NCBI GenBank assembly: GCA_009926195.1 | Contig: RFPK01000015.1 | Span: 1 to 16,618 of the forward strand | Reading direction: 5' to 3' | From: Synechococcaceae bacterium WB4_1_0192 | GTDB taxonomy: Bacteria; Cyanobacteriota; Cyanobacteriia; PCC-6307; Cyanobiaceae | Length of the DNA stretch: 16,618 nt | Shown: positions 1-8,337 of the stretch, piece after piece | Layout of the letters: the number at the start of each line of letters is the position of its first letter | Numbering within the stretch: the stretch's first letter is position 1 | The notes under the pieces: model-generated | What the model saw: only the letters and a program-made list of their open reading frames with translations | Database searches by the model: none | What the model was told of the DNA's origin: nothing | Program-made: the position numbers and the translations under genes

Positions 1-13
1 CCACGACGCCTGA
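1..13 (+). CDS. Possible 3' end of an upstream gene (perhaps oxidase subunit II)
   Basis: The first complete codons in one plus-strand frame read His-Asp-Ala-stop, ending at base 13, ten bases before the ctaD start. In cyanobacteria the gene before ctaD is often ctaC, so this could be its C-terminus. Only three residues are visible, so identity rests on gene order alone. Whether this subunit carries the CuA ligands cannot be seen here. Confidence 0.25.
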
Positions 14-23
14 GCTCTTCATC

Positions 24-1700
24 ATGACCATCGCCACATTCCCTCCTGAACCGCCGCCACCAGCCAGCTGGACCCGCTATCTGGGCTTCAGTACCGATGC
101 CAAGGTCATCGGTATTCAGTACATCGTCACCGCCTTCTTTTTCTTTCTGATTGGCGGTCTGCTGGCGATGGTAATCCGCGGGGAGCTGATCACACCAGCC
201 GCAGATCTGGTTGATCGCAGCGTTTATAACGGCATCTACACGATGCACGGGACGATCATGTTGTTCCTGTTCATCTTCCCAGTGCTGAACGGGCTGAATA
301 ACCTGCTGATCCCCACGATGATCGGCGCCCCGGACATGGCGTTCCCCCGCCTTAACACCGCTGCCTTCTGGCTTGTGCCGGTGTTCGGTCTGCTGTTGAT
401 CGGCAGTTTCTTCGTTCCGGGTGGCCCTGCTACGGCGGGTTGGTGGAGCTACCCGCCGGTCAGCATTCAGAACCCGCTCGGTCACCTGATCAATGGCGAA
501 TCGATGTGGATCCTGGCGGTGGCGCTCTCCGGGGTGTCGTCGATCATGGGCGCGGTCAATTTCGTCACCACGATCCTGCGGATGCGGGCTCCCGGGATGA
601 CCCTGTTTCGCATGCCCGTGTTCTGCTGGACGGCCCTGGCTGCCCAGAGTCTGCAGCTGATCGGCCTGCCTGCCCTCACCGGCGGCGCTGTGATGCTGCT
701 GATGGATCTCAGCTTTGGCACCAGCTTCTATCGGCCGGAGGGAGGTGGCGATCCGGTGCTGTATCAGCATTTCTTCTGGTTCTATTCACACCCGGCTGTC
801 TACGTGATCATCCTGCCGGTTTTCGGCATCTTCTCTGAGCTGTTCCCGGTTTACAGCCGCAAGCCGCTGTTCGGCTATGTGTATGTGTCCGTGGCGTCGT
901 TCATCATCGTTGGCCTTGGTTTGGTCGTATGGGTGCACCACATGTTTCCGAGTGGTGTTGCCCAGTGGATGCGTGATCTTTTCATGGCGACCACGATGCT
1001 GATCGCCGTGCCGACCGGCGTGAAGGTGTTCGCCTGGCTCGGCACTCTCTGGGGCGGTAAGTTGCGTCTCACCACGCCGATGCTGTTCTGCATCGGCGGC
1101 CTGGTGAACTTCGTGTTTGCTGGTATCACCGGTGTGATGCTGGCCACGGTGCCGATCGATATCCATGTGTCGAATACCTACTTCGTGGTCGGTCATTTTC
1201 ACTACGTGATTTATGGCGCAGCCGTGATGGGTATCTTCGCGGCTATCTATCACTGGTTCCCCAAGTTCACCGGGCGCATGCCCTACGAGGGTCTGGGCAA
1301 GCTGCACTGCCTGCTCACATTCGTAGGAGCCAATCTCAACTTTCTGCCGATGCATCCTCTCGGTCTGATGGGAATGCCACGCCGTGTCTCCAGTTACGAC
1401 CCGGAATTCGCCTTCTGGAACGTGATTGCCAGTCTGGGTGCCTTCCTGCTTGGTGTATCGGTCATTCCCTTCCTGCTGAACATGATCAGCTCATGGATCC
1501 GCGGTCCACGCGCCACCCATAACCCCTGGAACGCCATCGGTCTGGAGTGGCTACTGCCTTCACCCCCTCCGGAGGACAACTTCGGTGAGGAGGTTCCCAC
1601 GGTGATCAGCCGTCCCTATGGCTATGGCACCGGTGAGCCGCTGGTGGAGAACCAGTCTGAAATTGAGAAACGGCTGCAGTTGCAGGAGGTGCTGGCATGA
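24..1700 (+). CDS. ctaD: Heme-copper terminal oxidase subunit I, A2-type, probably the alternative (ARTO-like) enzyme
   Basis: This is the catalytic membrane subunit that reduces O2 to water at a heme-CuB centre. At 558 residues it has the normal length, with about twelve membrane helices. Visible ligands are His75 (low-spin heme, in MHGTIMLF), His256 (CuB, in YSHPAVY) with Tyr260 as the cross-linked tyrosine, His305-His306 (CuB), His391 (high-spin heme) and His393 (low-spin heme). Lys334 in PTGVK is the K-channel lysine, and GAPDMAFPR carries the D-channel aspartate. Helix VI reads YSHPAVY, so the A1-type glutamate (HPEVY) is absent and this is an A2-type enzyme. The usual GGFGNY stretch is NGLNNL, which fits my memory of cyanobacterial CtaDII better than CtaDI; that subtype is an inference. 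It overlaps ctaE by four bases and carries the AGGAGG site for it at 1684-1689. Confidence 0.95.
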   Translation: MTIATFPPEPPPPASWTRYLGFSTDAKVIGIQYIVTAFFFFLIGGLLAMVIRGELITPAADLVDRSVYNGIYTMHGTIMLFLFIFPVLNGLNNLLIPTMIGAPDMAFPRLNTAAFWLVPVFGLLLIGSFFVPGGPATAGWWSYPPVSIQNPLGHLINGESMWILAVALSGVSSIMGAVNFVTTILRMRAPGMTLFRMPVFCWTALAAQSLQLIGLPALTGGAVMLLMDLSFGTSFYRPEGGGDPVLYQHFFWFYSHPAVYVIILPVFGIFSELFPVYSRKPLFGYVYVSVASFIIVGLGLVVWVHHMFPSGVAQWMRDLFMATTMLIAVPTGVKVFAWLGTLWGGKLRLTTPMLFCIGGLVNFVFAGITGVMLATVPIDIHVSNTYFVVGHFHYVIYGAAVMGIFAAIYHWFPKFTGRMPYEGLGKLHCLLTFVGANLNFLPMHPLGLMGMPRRVSSYDPEFAFWNVIASLGAFLLGVSVIPFLLNMISSWIRGPRATHNPWNAIGLEWLLPSPPPEDNFGEEVPTVISRPYGYGTGEPLVENQSEIEKRLQLQEVLA

Positions 1701-2290
1701 GCAGCTCGCTTCCTGCCGCGACCAACGAGTCCGCGAGCACCCACGCTCACGTGAATCACAACCTCACCGGCTTCATCATCTTTCTCTGCTCGGAGAGCGT
1801 TATTTTCCTGGCGTTCTTCAGTGGTTACGCCATCCTGAAGACTTCAGCGCTCGATTGGCTGCCGCCTGGAGTTGAAGGCCTGGAGTGGCGCACCCCGCTG
1901 GTGAATACTGCCGTGCTGATTTCAAGCTCCGGCACGATCATGCTGGCCGAGCACTTCAAGGCCCGCGAGAGGCTCTGGCTGTTCCGTGGCTTCTGGCTGC
2001 TGACGATGCTGATGGGCGGCTACTTTCTGGTCGGTCAGGCTGTGGAGTGGCATGGCCTTGCCTTTGGCTTTGACTCAGGCACCTTCGGCGGTACCTTTTA
2101 CCTGCTCACAGGCTTCCATGGCCTGCATGTGGCTACCGGCATCCTGCTGATGACCATCATGCTGATCAAGTCGTTCATCCCTGGCAATTACGTCGGGGGT
2201 GAGCAGGGCGTTCAGGCCACATCCCTGTTCTGGCACTTTGTGGATGTGATCTGGATCATTCTCTTTCTGCTGATCTACGTGTGGCAGTAA
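1697..2290 (+). CDS. ctaE: Heme-copper oxidase subunit III (short, five-helix form)
   Basis: Subunit III packs against subunit I and supports proton uptake. The 197-residue length and roughly five hydrophobic segments match the short cyanobacterial form, which lacks the first two helices of mitochondrial subunit III. Family marks include CSESVIFLAFF with Glu33 at the place of the conserved DCCD-reactive glutamate, the YLLTGFHGLHV segment, and WHFVDVIWIILF near the C-terminus. The N-terminus is polar and His-rich (STHAHVNHN). The start is secured by AGGAGG at 1684-1689, seven bases before the ATG, and by the ATGA overlap with ctaD, which indicates translational coupling. A GMC oxidoreductase gene follows after 30 bases, so the transcript probably continues. 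Confidence 0.95.
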   Translation: MSSSLPAATNESASTHAHVNHNLTGFIIFLCSESVIFLAFFSGYAILKTSALDWLPPGVEGLEWRTPLVNTAVLISSSGTIMLAEHFKARERLWLFRGFWLLTMLMGGYFLVGQAVEWHGLAFGFDSGTFGGTFYLLTGFHGLHVATGILLMTIMLIKSFIPGNYVGGEQGVQATSLFWHFVDVIWIILFLLIYVWQ

Positions 2291-2320
2291 TCGGACCTGT
2301 TTCATGTCTGGAGTGATTTC

Positions 2321-3835
2321 ATGATCATCGACGACCAGCATTACGATGTGATCGTGATTGGTAGCGGTGCCGCCGGAGGCACCCTGGCCGGTCATTTGGC
2401 TTCTGCCGGTAAGGCCGTGCTGCTGCTCGAGCGCGGTGGAGCGATGCCCCTGGCCGATCAGAATGTCGCCGATGTCGATCTGTTCCGCAAGGATCGTTAT
2501 CACCCTGGTGAGCAGTGGTTCGGTACCGATGGCGATCCCTTCTCGCCGCAGACGATCTACGCTCTCGGCGGGAATACCAAGATCTGGGGCGCCGTTCTGC
2601 AGCGGATGCGCGAGCGCGAGTTCGGCCCGCTGGCGCTGCAGGAGGGCCCCGTGCCCAGCTGGGAGATCGGCTATGCCGATCTGGCGCCTTACTACGAGCG
2701 GGCTGAGGAGCTGTACCGGGTGCATGGCCAGGCTGGCATCGACCCCACCGAACCTCCCCGCCGCGGCGACTATCCCTTCAAGCCACGGCCGATCGAGCCG
2801 TTCATGCAGGAGCTCCGCGCCGCCCTCGAGCGCTGCGGCAACCACCCCTTCGATCTGCCCCTGAGTTGGTCGGAGTCCACCAGTGATCCCACTGGCGATG
2901 CCGAGCTTTTCGGCGTGGAGCCCGCGCGGGCGGCTGCCCGAGTCCGCATCCGTGAGCGGGCCCGGGTGCGGCGGCTTCACGTGAATCCAACTGGTCGCGA
3001 AGTGCGCGGTGTGGAGGCGGAGATCGAGGGGACCAGCTGGTTGTTCAGTGCCAATGCTGTTGTGCTTGCTGCCGGTGCGATCAACAGCGCCGAAATCCTG
3101 CTGCGTTCGGCGACTGAACATCACAGCCGTGGCTTGGCCAATGGCTCCGATCAGGTTGGCCGCAACCTGATGAAGCATCAGCTCACTTCGGTGATTCAGT
3201 TGGCGGCGGAACCCAATTCCGGCCGTTATGGACGCAGCCTAGGCATCACCGACTACTACTGGGGTGACAGCAATGTCAGCGTCCCCCTCGGGGCGATCCT
3301 CAGCGGTGGTGGTGTGCTGCAGGACGCGCTGTTTGCCGAGTCGCCACCGGTGCTGTCGCTGGTGACCAAGTTGCTACCGAGCTTCGGCCTCGAGCAGCTG
3401 GCGTCCCGTTCGGTTGCCTGGTGGGCCAGCAGCGCCGTGAGGCCCGATCCCCACAATCGCCTAACACTGCGCGGCAATCATCTTCAGATTCATTACCTGC
3501 CGAATAACCGGGAGGCTCACGACCGACTGGTTTATCGCTGGATCGACACCCTCAAGCAGATGGAGGCCGATCCTCTCTGTCATGTCGTCAAGCCCGCGCC
3601 AACCCACCCTCGCGGTGAAGCACCGCTCACCGTGATGGGCAGCGTCTGCGGCACCTGCCGGATGGGTTCCAACCCCGCCACCTCTGTCGTGGATCTTCAG
3701 GGCCGCTGCCACGAGCTGGCCAATCTCTGGATCGCCGACGCCAGTGTCTTCCCCAGCTGTCCGTCGGTCCCGATCGGCCTCACCGTGATCGCCAATGCCC
3801 TGCGCATCGGTGACCAAATGCTTGCCACTCTCTGA
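2321..3835 (+). CDS. GMC-family FAD oxidoreductase homologue lacking the canonical catalytic residues
   Basis: The protein has 504 residues and no signal peptide. The Rossmann motif GSGAAGG (residues 14-20) with Glu37-Arg38 at the end of strand 2 indicates FAD binding, and the GMC N- and C-terminal domains are both recognisable. The closest relative in view is the second GMC gene (6687-8288), with which it shares GLANGSDQVGRN and the GTCR(M/F)G block. Against that paralogue and the family it has lost the catalytic His (Ser441 in GSVCGTCRMG), the partner Asn (Pro484 in SVPIGLT), and about 20 residues containing a four-cysteine motif. It may act on an unusual substrate, use another mechanism, or be a non-catalytic partner. 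GGAG at 2310-2313 supports the start. Its position behind ctaE suggests co-transcription with the oxidase. Confidence 0.85.
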   Translation: MIIDDQHYDVIVIGSGAAGGTLAGHLASAGKAVLLLERGGAMPLADQNVADVDLFRKDRYHPGEQWFGTDGDPFSPQTIYALGGNTKIWGAVLQRMREREFGPLALQEGPVPSWEIGYADLAPYYERAEELYRVHGQAGIDPTEPPRRGDYPFKPRPIEPFMQELRAALERCGNHPFDLPLSWSESTSDPTGDAELFGVEPARAAARVRIRERARVRRLHVNPTGREVRGVEAEIEGTSWLFSANAVVLAAGAINSAEILLRSATEHHSRGLANGSDQVGRNLMKHQLTSVIQLAAEPNSGRYGRSLGITDYYWGDSNVSVPLGAILSGGGVLQDALFAESPPVLSLVTKLLPSFGLEQLASRSVAWWASSAVRPDPHNRLTLRGNHLQIHYLPNNREAHDRLVYRWIDTLKQMEADPLCHVVKPAPTHPRGEAPLTVMGSVCGTCRMGSNPATSVVDLQGRCHELANLWIADASVFPSCPSVPIGLTVIANALRIGDQMLATL

Positions 3836-3859
3836 CCCTCGCTGGCCACCCCAACGACC

Positions 3860-6556
3860 ATGGACCAGTCCACCCGGTCTGATACCACCTCATTCCAGGA
3901 ATCGGAGCTGCGCCGCATGGCGGAGCGGGATCATGAGGGGATTCCCTGGGATCTCTGGGGCAGTTATCTGCCGGAGCGTCAGTGGGGCACGGTGCGCGAG
4001 GACTATTCCGAAGATGGCAACGCCTGGCGCTCCTTTCCCCACGACCATGCCCGCTCCCGCGCCTACCGCTGGGGTGAGGATGGACTGCTCGGCATCTGTG
4101 ACAGCCAGTGCCGCCTGTGTTTCTCGCTGGCCCTGTGGAATGGTCTGGATCCGATTCTCAAGGAACGGCCCTTTGGCCTGGCCAATGAGGAAGGTAATCA
4201 TGGGGAAGATATCAAGGACTACTACTTTCATATCGCCAACACTCCCACCCACAGCTTCATGCGGGGGCTTTACAAGTACCCGCAGCAGCGTTTCCCCTAT
4301 GAGGATCTGATCGCTGAGAACGGCCGGCGCAGCCGCGATCAGCCGGAGTATGAGCTTGTCGATACCGGCATCTTCAATGAGAGTCGCTACTTCGATGTGT
4401 TCATCGAGTATGCCAAGGCCTCTGCCGATGATATCGCCATCCGCATCCGAGCCATCAATCGTGGGCCTGATTCCGCGCCGCTGACGCTGCTGCCTACCCT
4501 ATGGCTCCGCAACACCTGGTCCTGGGGCTACCCGGATGAGCATGAGCGGCCGATGCAGCTGCAGGGGGATGTGCTGCAGGCTGAGGCCGGCGGCGGCCTC
4601 GGGGCCTATCAGCTGCGCTGCGCGGAGGCCGGCCCCTGGATCTTCACCGACAATGAGACCAACAGTGAGCGTCTCTATCAGCAGCCCAACGATCGTCCCT
4701 ATCAGAAGGACGGCTTCCATCGTTATCTGATCGAGGGCGAACAGGCTGCGATCAACCCTGCCCAGCGGGGCACCAAGGCGGCCCGATTGCTGCAGCGCGT
4801 GCTCCAGCCCGGTGAGCTGTGGCAGGTGGAGCTGCGGCTCAGCGGCCCGGCTTCGGATCCTGGTCCCGAGCCCTTTGGCGCAGCGATGGCGTCGCTGTTC
4901 AGCAACCGTGAACAGGAGTGGTCTGATTTCTTTGCCAGCCGTGTGCCCCACCTCTCCGAGGAGGACCGTCTGATCCACAGCAGCGGTGCCGCCGGTCTGC
5001 TCTGGTGCAAGAAGTATTACGGCTGGAGCGTCTGGCGCTGGCTGCAGGGCGATCCAACGGCCGATGCCCCACCGCCGCAGCGTTGGCGCACCGACAACGC
5101 CGGTTGGCAGCGCCTGCATGCCCATGACGTCATCTCGATGCCCGATGCCTGGGAATACCCCTATTTCTGTCAGTGGGATCTGATGTTCCATGCGGTGGCC
5201 TTCGCCGTCTTTGATCCGGCCACGGCCAAGAATCAGTGCAATCTGCTGCGCTCGCCCCATTACACAGCTCCCAGCGCCCAGACCCCTGCCTATGAATGGG
5301 CCCTTTCGGATCCGAACCCACCGATTGGCGCCTGGGCTGCCCTGCGCATTTTTCAGATCGATCGCAAGAGCAGTGAGGAGCCTGATCTGCCGTTCCTGCG
5401 GGCTGCTCTGCGCAAGCTGATTCTGGAGTATGGCTGGTGGGCAAACCGCAATGACCGTTCTGGCGACTCTCTTTTTGAAGGTGGTTTTCTTGGCCTCGAT
5501 AATATTGCTGTCTTTGACCGTCGCTACCCGCTGGCTGATGGCAGCCGGATCGAGCAGTGTGATGGCACGGCCTGGATGGCCTCCCTCAGTCTCAATCTAT
5601 TGAATATCAGCATAGAGCTTAGTCGTGAGGAGCCGGAGTATGTTGATATCTGTGAGCGCTTCGTCTACGACTTTGTGCAGCTGGCGCTGACGCTCAATCG
5701 CCCCGGTAACCGTGGTTATCTGAACTGGGATGAGCAGGATGGTTTTTACTATGACGTGATCAAGCGGCCTGATGGCAGTACTGAATATCTGCGCAGTCGT
5801 TCCGTGTCTGGCTTGATTCCTCTTCTGGCTGTGGCCAGCTTTGATGTGGATACGGTGAAGAGGCTACCTGTTCTTGATGTCACGCAGAGCCTCGGCTGGT
5901 TCCTGCGCGAGCACTCCAATCCGGCCTGGATGGTTGAGAACCTTGGCCAGTGGCATAACGACCGCCTGCTCCTCACCCTGGTACCGGAGTCGCGCCTGCG
6001 CCGCATCTGCCAACGCCTGTTTGATGAGGATGAGTTCCTCTCCCCCTACGGCATCCGCGCCCTGTCCAAGGTGTATGGGGAGCACCCCTACAGCTTCACC
6101 GAGGGAGCTGACAGCCAGACCCTGGCCTACAGCCCTGCCGACAGCCCTGTCGCCATGTTCGGCGGCAATTCAAACTGGCGGGGTCCGGTCTGGATGCCGA
6201 TCAACTTCCTGTTGATCGAAGCATTGCAGAAATTCGGTCATTACTACGGCGATACCTTCAAGGTCGAATTTCCCACCGGCTCCGGTCGCTGGATCACCCT
6301 CTGGGATGCCTCGCTCCAGCTTCAGCACCGCCTCGTCAATCTGTTCCGCCGCGGCGGCGATGGCCGTCGTCCGTTCAATGGCGATGTGCCCCTGTTCCAG
6401 GACGATCCGCACTGGCGTGATCTGATCCTGTTCAACGAGTATTTCCATGGCGACAATGGCCGAGGCGTGGGCGCCAGTCATCAGACCGGCTGGACGGCGA
6501 TGGTCTGCAAGATGATCAATCAGCTCAGTCGTTATCCGGTTGAACCGATCAGCTGA
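3860..6556 (+). CDS. GH63-type (MGH1-like) glucosidase
   Basis: This 898-residue protein belongs to the large bacterial group related to processing alpha-glucosidase I and to mannosyl/glucosylglycerate hydrolases (clan GH-G). The first ~300 residues, starting at ERDHEGIPWDLWGSYLPERQ, are the beta-rich N-terminal part. The C-terminal two thirds form the (alpha/alpha)6 barrel with GLDNIAVFDRR, GGNSNWRGPVWMP and NEYFHGDNGRG followed by HQTGWTA. By family position Asp547 (GLDNI) is the likely general acid and Glu860 (NEYFHG) the likely general base. No signal peptide or membrane segment is seen, so it is probably cytoplasmic and would act on an internal glucoside, possibly a compatible solute. 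It starts 24 bases after the first GMC gene. The substrate cannot be read from sequence. Confidence 0.88.
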   Translation: MDQSTRSDTTSFQESELRRMAERDHEGIPWDLWGSYLPERQWGTVREDYSEDGNAWRSFPHDHARSRAYRWGEDGLLGICDSQCRLCFSLALWNGLDPILKERPFGLANEEGNHGEDIKDYYFHIANTPTHSFMRGLYKYPQQRFPYEDLIAENGRRSRDQPEYELVDTGIFNESRYFDVFIEYAKASADDIAIRIRAINRGPDSAPLTLLPTLWLRNTWSWGYPDEHERPMQLQGDVLQAEAGGGLGAYQLRCAEAGPWIFTDNETNSERLYQQPNDRPYQKDGFHRYLIEGEQAAINPAQRGTKAARLLQRVLQPGELWQVELRLSGPASDPGPEPFGAAMASLFSNREQEWSDFFASRVPHLSEEDRLIHSSGAAGLLWCKKYYGWSVWRWLQGDPTADAPPPQRWRTDNAGWQRLHAHDVISMPDAWEYPYFCQWDLMFHAVAFAVFDPATAKNQCNLLRSPHYTAPSAQTPAYEWALSDPNPPIGAWAALRIFQIDRKSSEEPDLPFLRAALRKLILEYGWWANRNDRSGDSLFEGGFLGLDNIAVFDRRYPLADGSRIEQCDGTAWMASLSLNLLNISIELSREEPEYVDICERFVYDFVQLALTLNRPGNRGYLNWDEQDGFYYDVIKRPDGSTEYLRSRSVSGLIPLLAVASFDVDTVKRLPVLDVTQSLGWFLREHSNPAWMVENLGQWHNDRLLLTLVPESRLRRICQRLFDEDEFLSPYGIRALSKVYGEHPYSFTEGADSQTLAYSPADSPVAMFGGNSNWRGPVWMPINFLLIEALQKFGHYYGDTFKVEFPTGSGRWITLWDASLQLQHRLVNLFRRGGDGRRPFNGDVPLFQDDPHWRDLILFNEYFHGDNGRGVGASHQTGWTAMVCKMINQLSRYPVEPIS

Positions 6557-6636
6557 GCGGTTTCCGCGGGTCCTGCCGTACCGGTGTGGTGGCTTGCACC
6601 GCCTGCATGCTTGCGCCAGAAAACAATCACAGCCTG

Positions 6637-6665
6637 CGGACAAATCAGCCCGGCGTTTCTAGCTT
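6637..6665 (+). promoter_or_regulatory. Predicted sigma70-type promoter of the second GMC gene
   Basis: CGGACA (6637-6642) is followed by a 17-base spacer and TAGCTT (6660-6665), which fits TAnnnT. Transcription would begin near 6672, leaving a leader of about 15 bases before the GTG start. The rest of the 130-base gap from 6557 holds no clear terminator and no other gene. Confidence 0.4.
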
Positions 6666-6686
6666 GTAGTCAACGACGCGCCTGCC

Positions 6687-8288
6687 GTGAACAGCCTTCA
6701 AGACCTCGGCCAGCTTCAGAAACCGGAGACCAGCCACTTCGATGTGATCATCATCGGCAGCGGTGCCGGTGGCGGCACCCTGGCACGGGTGCTGGCCCCC
6801 ACCGGTCTGCGCATCCTGATCCTGGAGCGTGGCGACTGGCTGCCCCAGGAGCCCCAGAACTGGGATGCTGAAGAGGTGTTTCAGAACAACCGCTACCTCT
6901 CACGCGACATCTGGTACGACGGCAAGGGCAATCCCTTCCAGCCCGGCAGCCACTATTTTGTTGGTGGTGCCACCAAGATGTACGGCGCCCACCATTTCCG
7001 CCTGCGCCAGCGCGATTTTGAGCGGCTGGAGCATCGCGATGGCATCTCACCGGCCTGGCCGCTGCGCTACAGCGACTTTGAGCCCTGGTATCAGCGTGCT
7101 GAAGAGATGTATCACGTTCACGGCTTGCGTGGCGAAGACCCCACCGATCCCCCCAGCTCCGCGCCCTATCCCCATCCACCGATCAGCCATGAACCACGCA
7201 TTCAAAAGCTGGCTGATGATCTTCGCAGTGCCGGACTACATCCCTTCCATGCGCCCAGTGGCGTGATGCTTGATGAGGGCAACATGCCCTATAGCCGTTG
7301 CCGGCGCTGCAATAACTGTGATGGTTTTCCCTGCCTTGTGCACGCCAAGGGTGATGCCGAGGTGTGCGGTGTGAGGCCGGCTCTGGCGGCGAATGCCCAG
7401 GTCTTCCTGCTGACCCGTGCTGAAGTGAAGCGCCTCCATACCGATGCGACTGGGACCACGGTTGCCAGTGTTGAGTTGGTTCACAATGGAGAAAGACTGC
7501 ACTACTCTGCTGATCTTGTTGTTGTCAGCTGTGGTGCCGCTAACACGGCACGGCTGCTGTTGATGTCAGCGAATGACAAGCATCCTCGCGGTCTGGCCAA
7601 TGGTTCTGATCAGGTGGGTCGCAATTACATGTTCCATAACAGCAAGGCTGCGGTGGCACTCTCCCATGAGCCCAATCCAACGGTGTTCCAGAAAACGATC
7701 TCGATCAATGATTGGTATTTCGGTGATGCCGATTATGATTACCCGATGGGTAATATCCAGATGACCGGTAAGACCCGTGGCGCGATCATGAAGGGTTACG
7801 CGCCGTTGGAAACATTCCTGATGCCAGGCTGGTCGATGGATCAGATCGCTGCCCATGCTCTCGACTTCTGGATCACCACTGAAGATCTACCCGACCCGAA
7901 CAACCGTGTGACGGTTGATGCGGCTGGACATATTCATCTCAATTACACGGTCAACAACCAGACCTCTGCTGATCGTCTCTGGGGTCGTCTGCAGGGAATG
8001 CTCGACAAGCTCTATCTCAGGAAGCATCTGATCGAGCGGCAGATCTACGTCAAGAACCCAATGGGTATCGCAGCTGTCGGCCATCAGGCTGGCACCTGCC
8101 GCTTCGGTACAGACCCCGCCAGCTCCGTGCTCGATGTGAACTGCAAGGCCCACGAGCTCGACAACCTCTATGTCGTCGACACCAGCTTCTTCCCCAGTAT
8201 CGGTGCTGTGAACCCTTCGCTCACGGCGATTGCCAATGCCCTGCGCGTCGGCGAACACCTCAAGGAGCGACTGGCGGTGAGGGCTTGA
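6687..8288 (+). CDS. GMC-family FAD dehydrogenase with a four-cysteine motif
   Basis: The protein has 533 residues and starts at GTG. FAD binding is shown by GSGAGGG (24-30) and Glu47-Arg48. The family active-site pair is present: His466 in GHQAGTCRFG and Asn509 in AVNPSLT. Cys205, Cys208, Cys211 and Cys216 form CRRCNNCDGFPC, resembling the cysteine cluster that holds an iron-sulfur centre in FAD-dependent glucose, gluconate and fructose dehydrogenase large subunits. This suggests electrons go to an external acceptor, not directly to O2; the cluster is inferred. No Tat or Sec signal is seen, so a cytoplasmic location is likely unless a partner carries it. The gene lies 130 bases after the glucosidase, has its own likely promoter, and is a paralogue of the GMC gene at 2321-3835. 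Sugar or polyol is a plausible but unproven substrate. Confidence 0.88.
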   Translation: MNSLQDLGQLQKPETSHFDVIIIGSGAGGGTLARVLAPTGLRILILERGDWLPQEPQNWDAEEVFQNNRYLSRDIWYDGKGNPFQPGSHYFVGGATKMYGAHHFRLRQRDFERLEHRDGISPAWPLRYSDFEPWYQRAEEMYHVHGLRGEDPTDPPSSAPYPHPPISHEPRIQKLADDLRSAGLHPFHAPSGVMLDEGNMPYSRCRRCNNCDGFPCLVHAKGDAEVCGVRPALAANAQVFLLTRAEVKRLHTDATGTTVASVELVHNGERLHYSADLVVVSCGAANTARLLLMSANDKHPRGLANGSDQVGRNYMFHNSKAAVALSHEPNPTVFQKTISINDWYFGDADYDYPMGNIQMTGKTRGAIMKGYAPLETFLMPGWSMDQIAAHALDFWITTEDLPDPNNRVTVDAAGHIHLNYTVNNQTSADRLWGRLQGMLDKLYLRKHLIERQIYVKNPMGIAAVGHQAGTCRFGTDPASSVLDVNCKAHELDNLYVVDTSFFPSIGAVNPSLTAIANALRVGEHLKERLAVRA

Positions 8289-8295
8289 GGCTCAG

Positions 8296-8337
8296 TCTGA
8301 ATGGCAGCCTCAGCCCGAGCCGCGGCTGCCATTCAGA
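8296..8337. terminator. Perfect 14-bp inverted repeat, likely bidirectional terminator
   Basis: TCTGAATGGCAGCC (8296-8309) and GGCTGCCATTCAGA (8324-8337) are exact reverse complements around a 14-base loop. The hairpin sits eight bases after the second GMC gene, and its right arm includes the stop codon of the convergent doxX-like gene (8333-8335). There is no T-tract on either side, so intrinsic termination may be weak or the hairpin may mainly stabilise 3' ends. Confidence 0.6.

Noticed and set aside
786..1355. A 189-residue His-rich minus-strand frame opposite ctaD
   Set aside because: It is the complement of the most conserved part of ctaD; the His richness comes from reversed Met and Val codons.
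2075..3178. A 367-residue minus-strand frame opposite ctaE and the first GMC gene
   Set aside because: It is antisense to two clearly coding genes and has the mirrored composition of a shadow frame, with no family features.
3860..3950. Export signal on the glucosidase
   Set aside because: The N-terminus is polar and acidic with no hydrophobic core or twin arginine, so secretion is not supported.
6557..6636. Terminator after the glucosidase gene
   Set aside because: Only a five-base stem (CGGTG/CACCG) with a ten-base loop and no T-tract was found, so read-through into the second GMC gene cannot be excluded.
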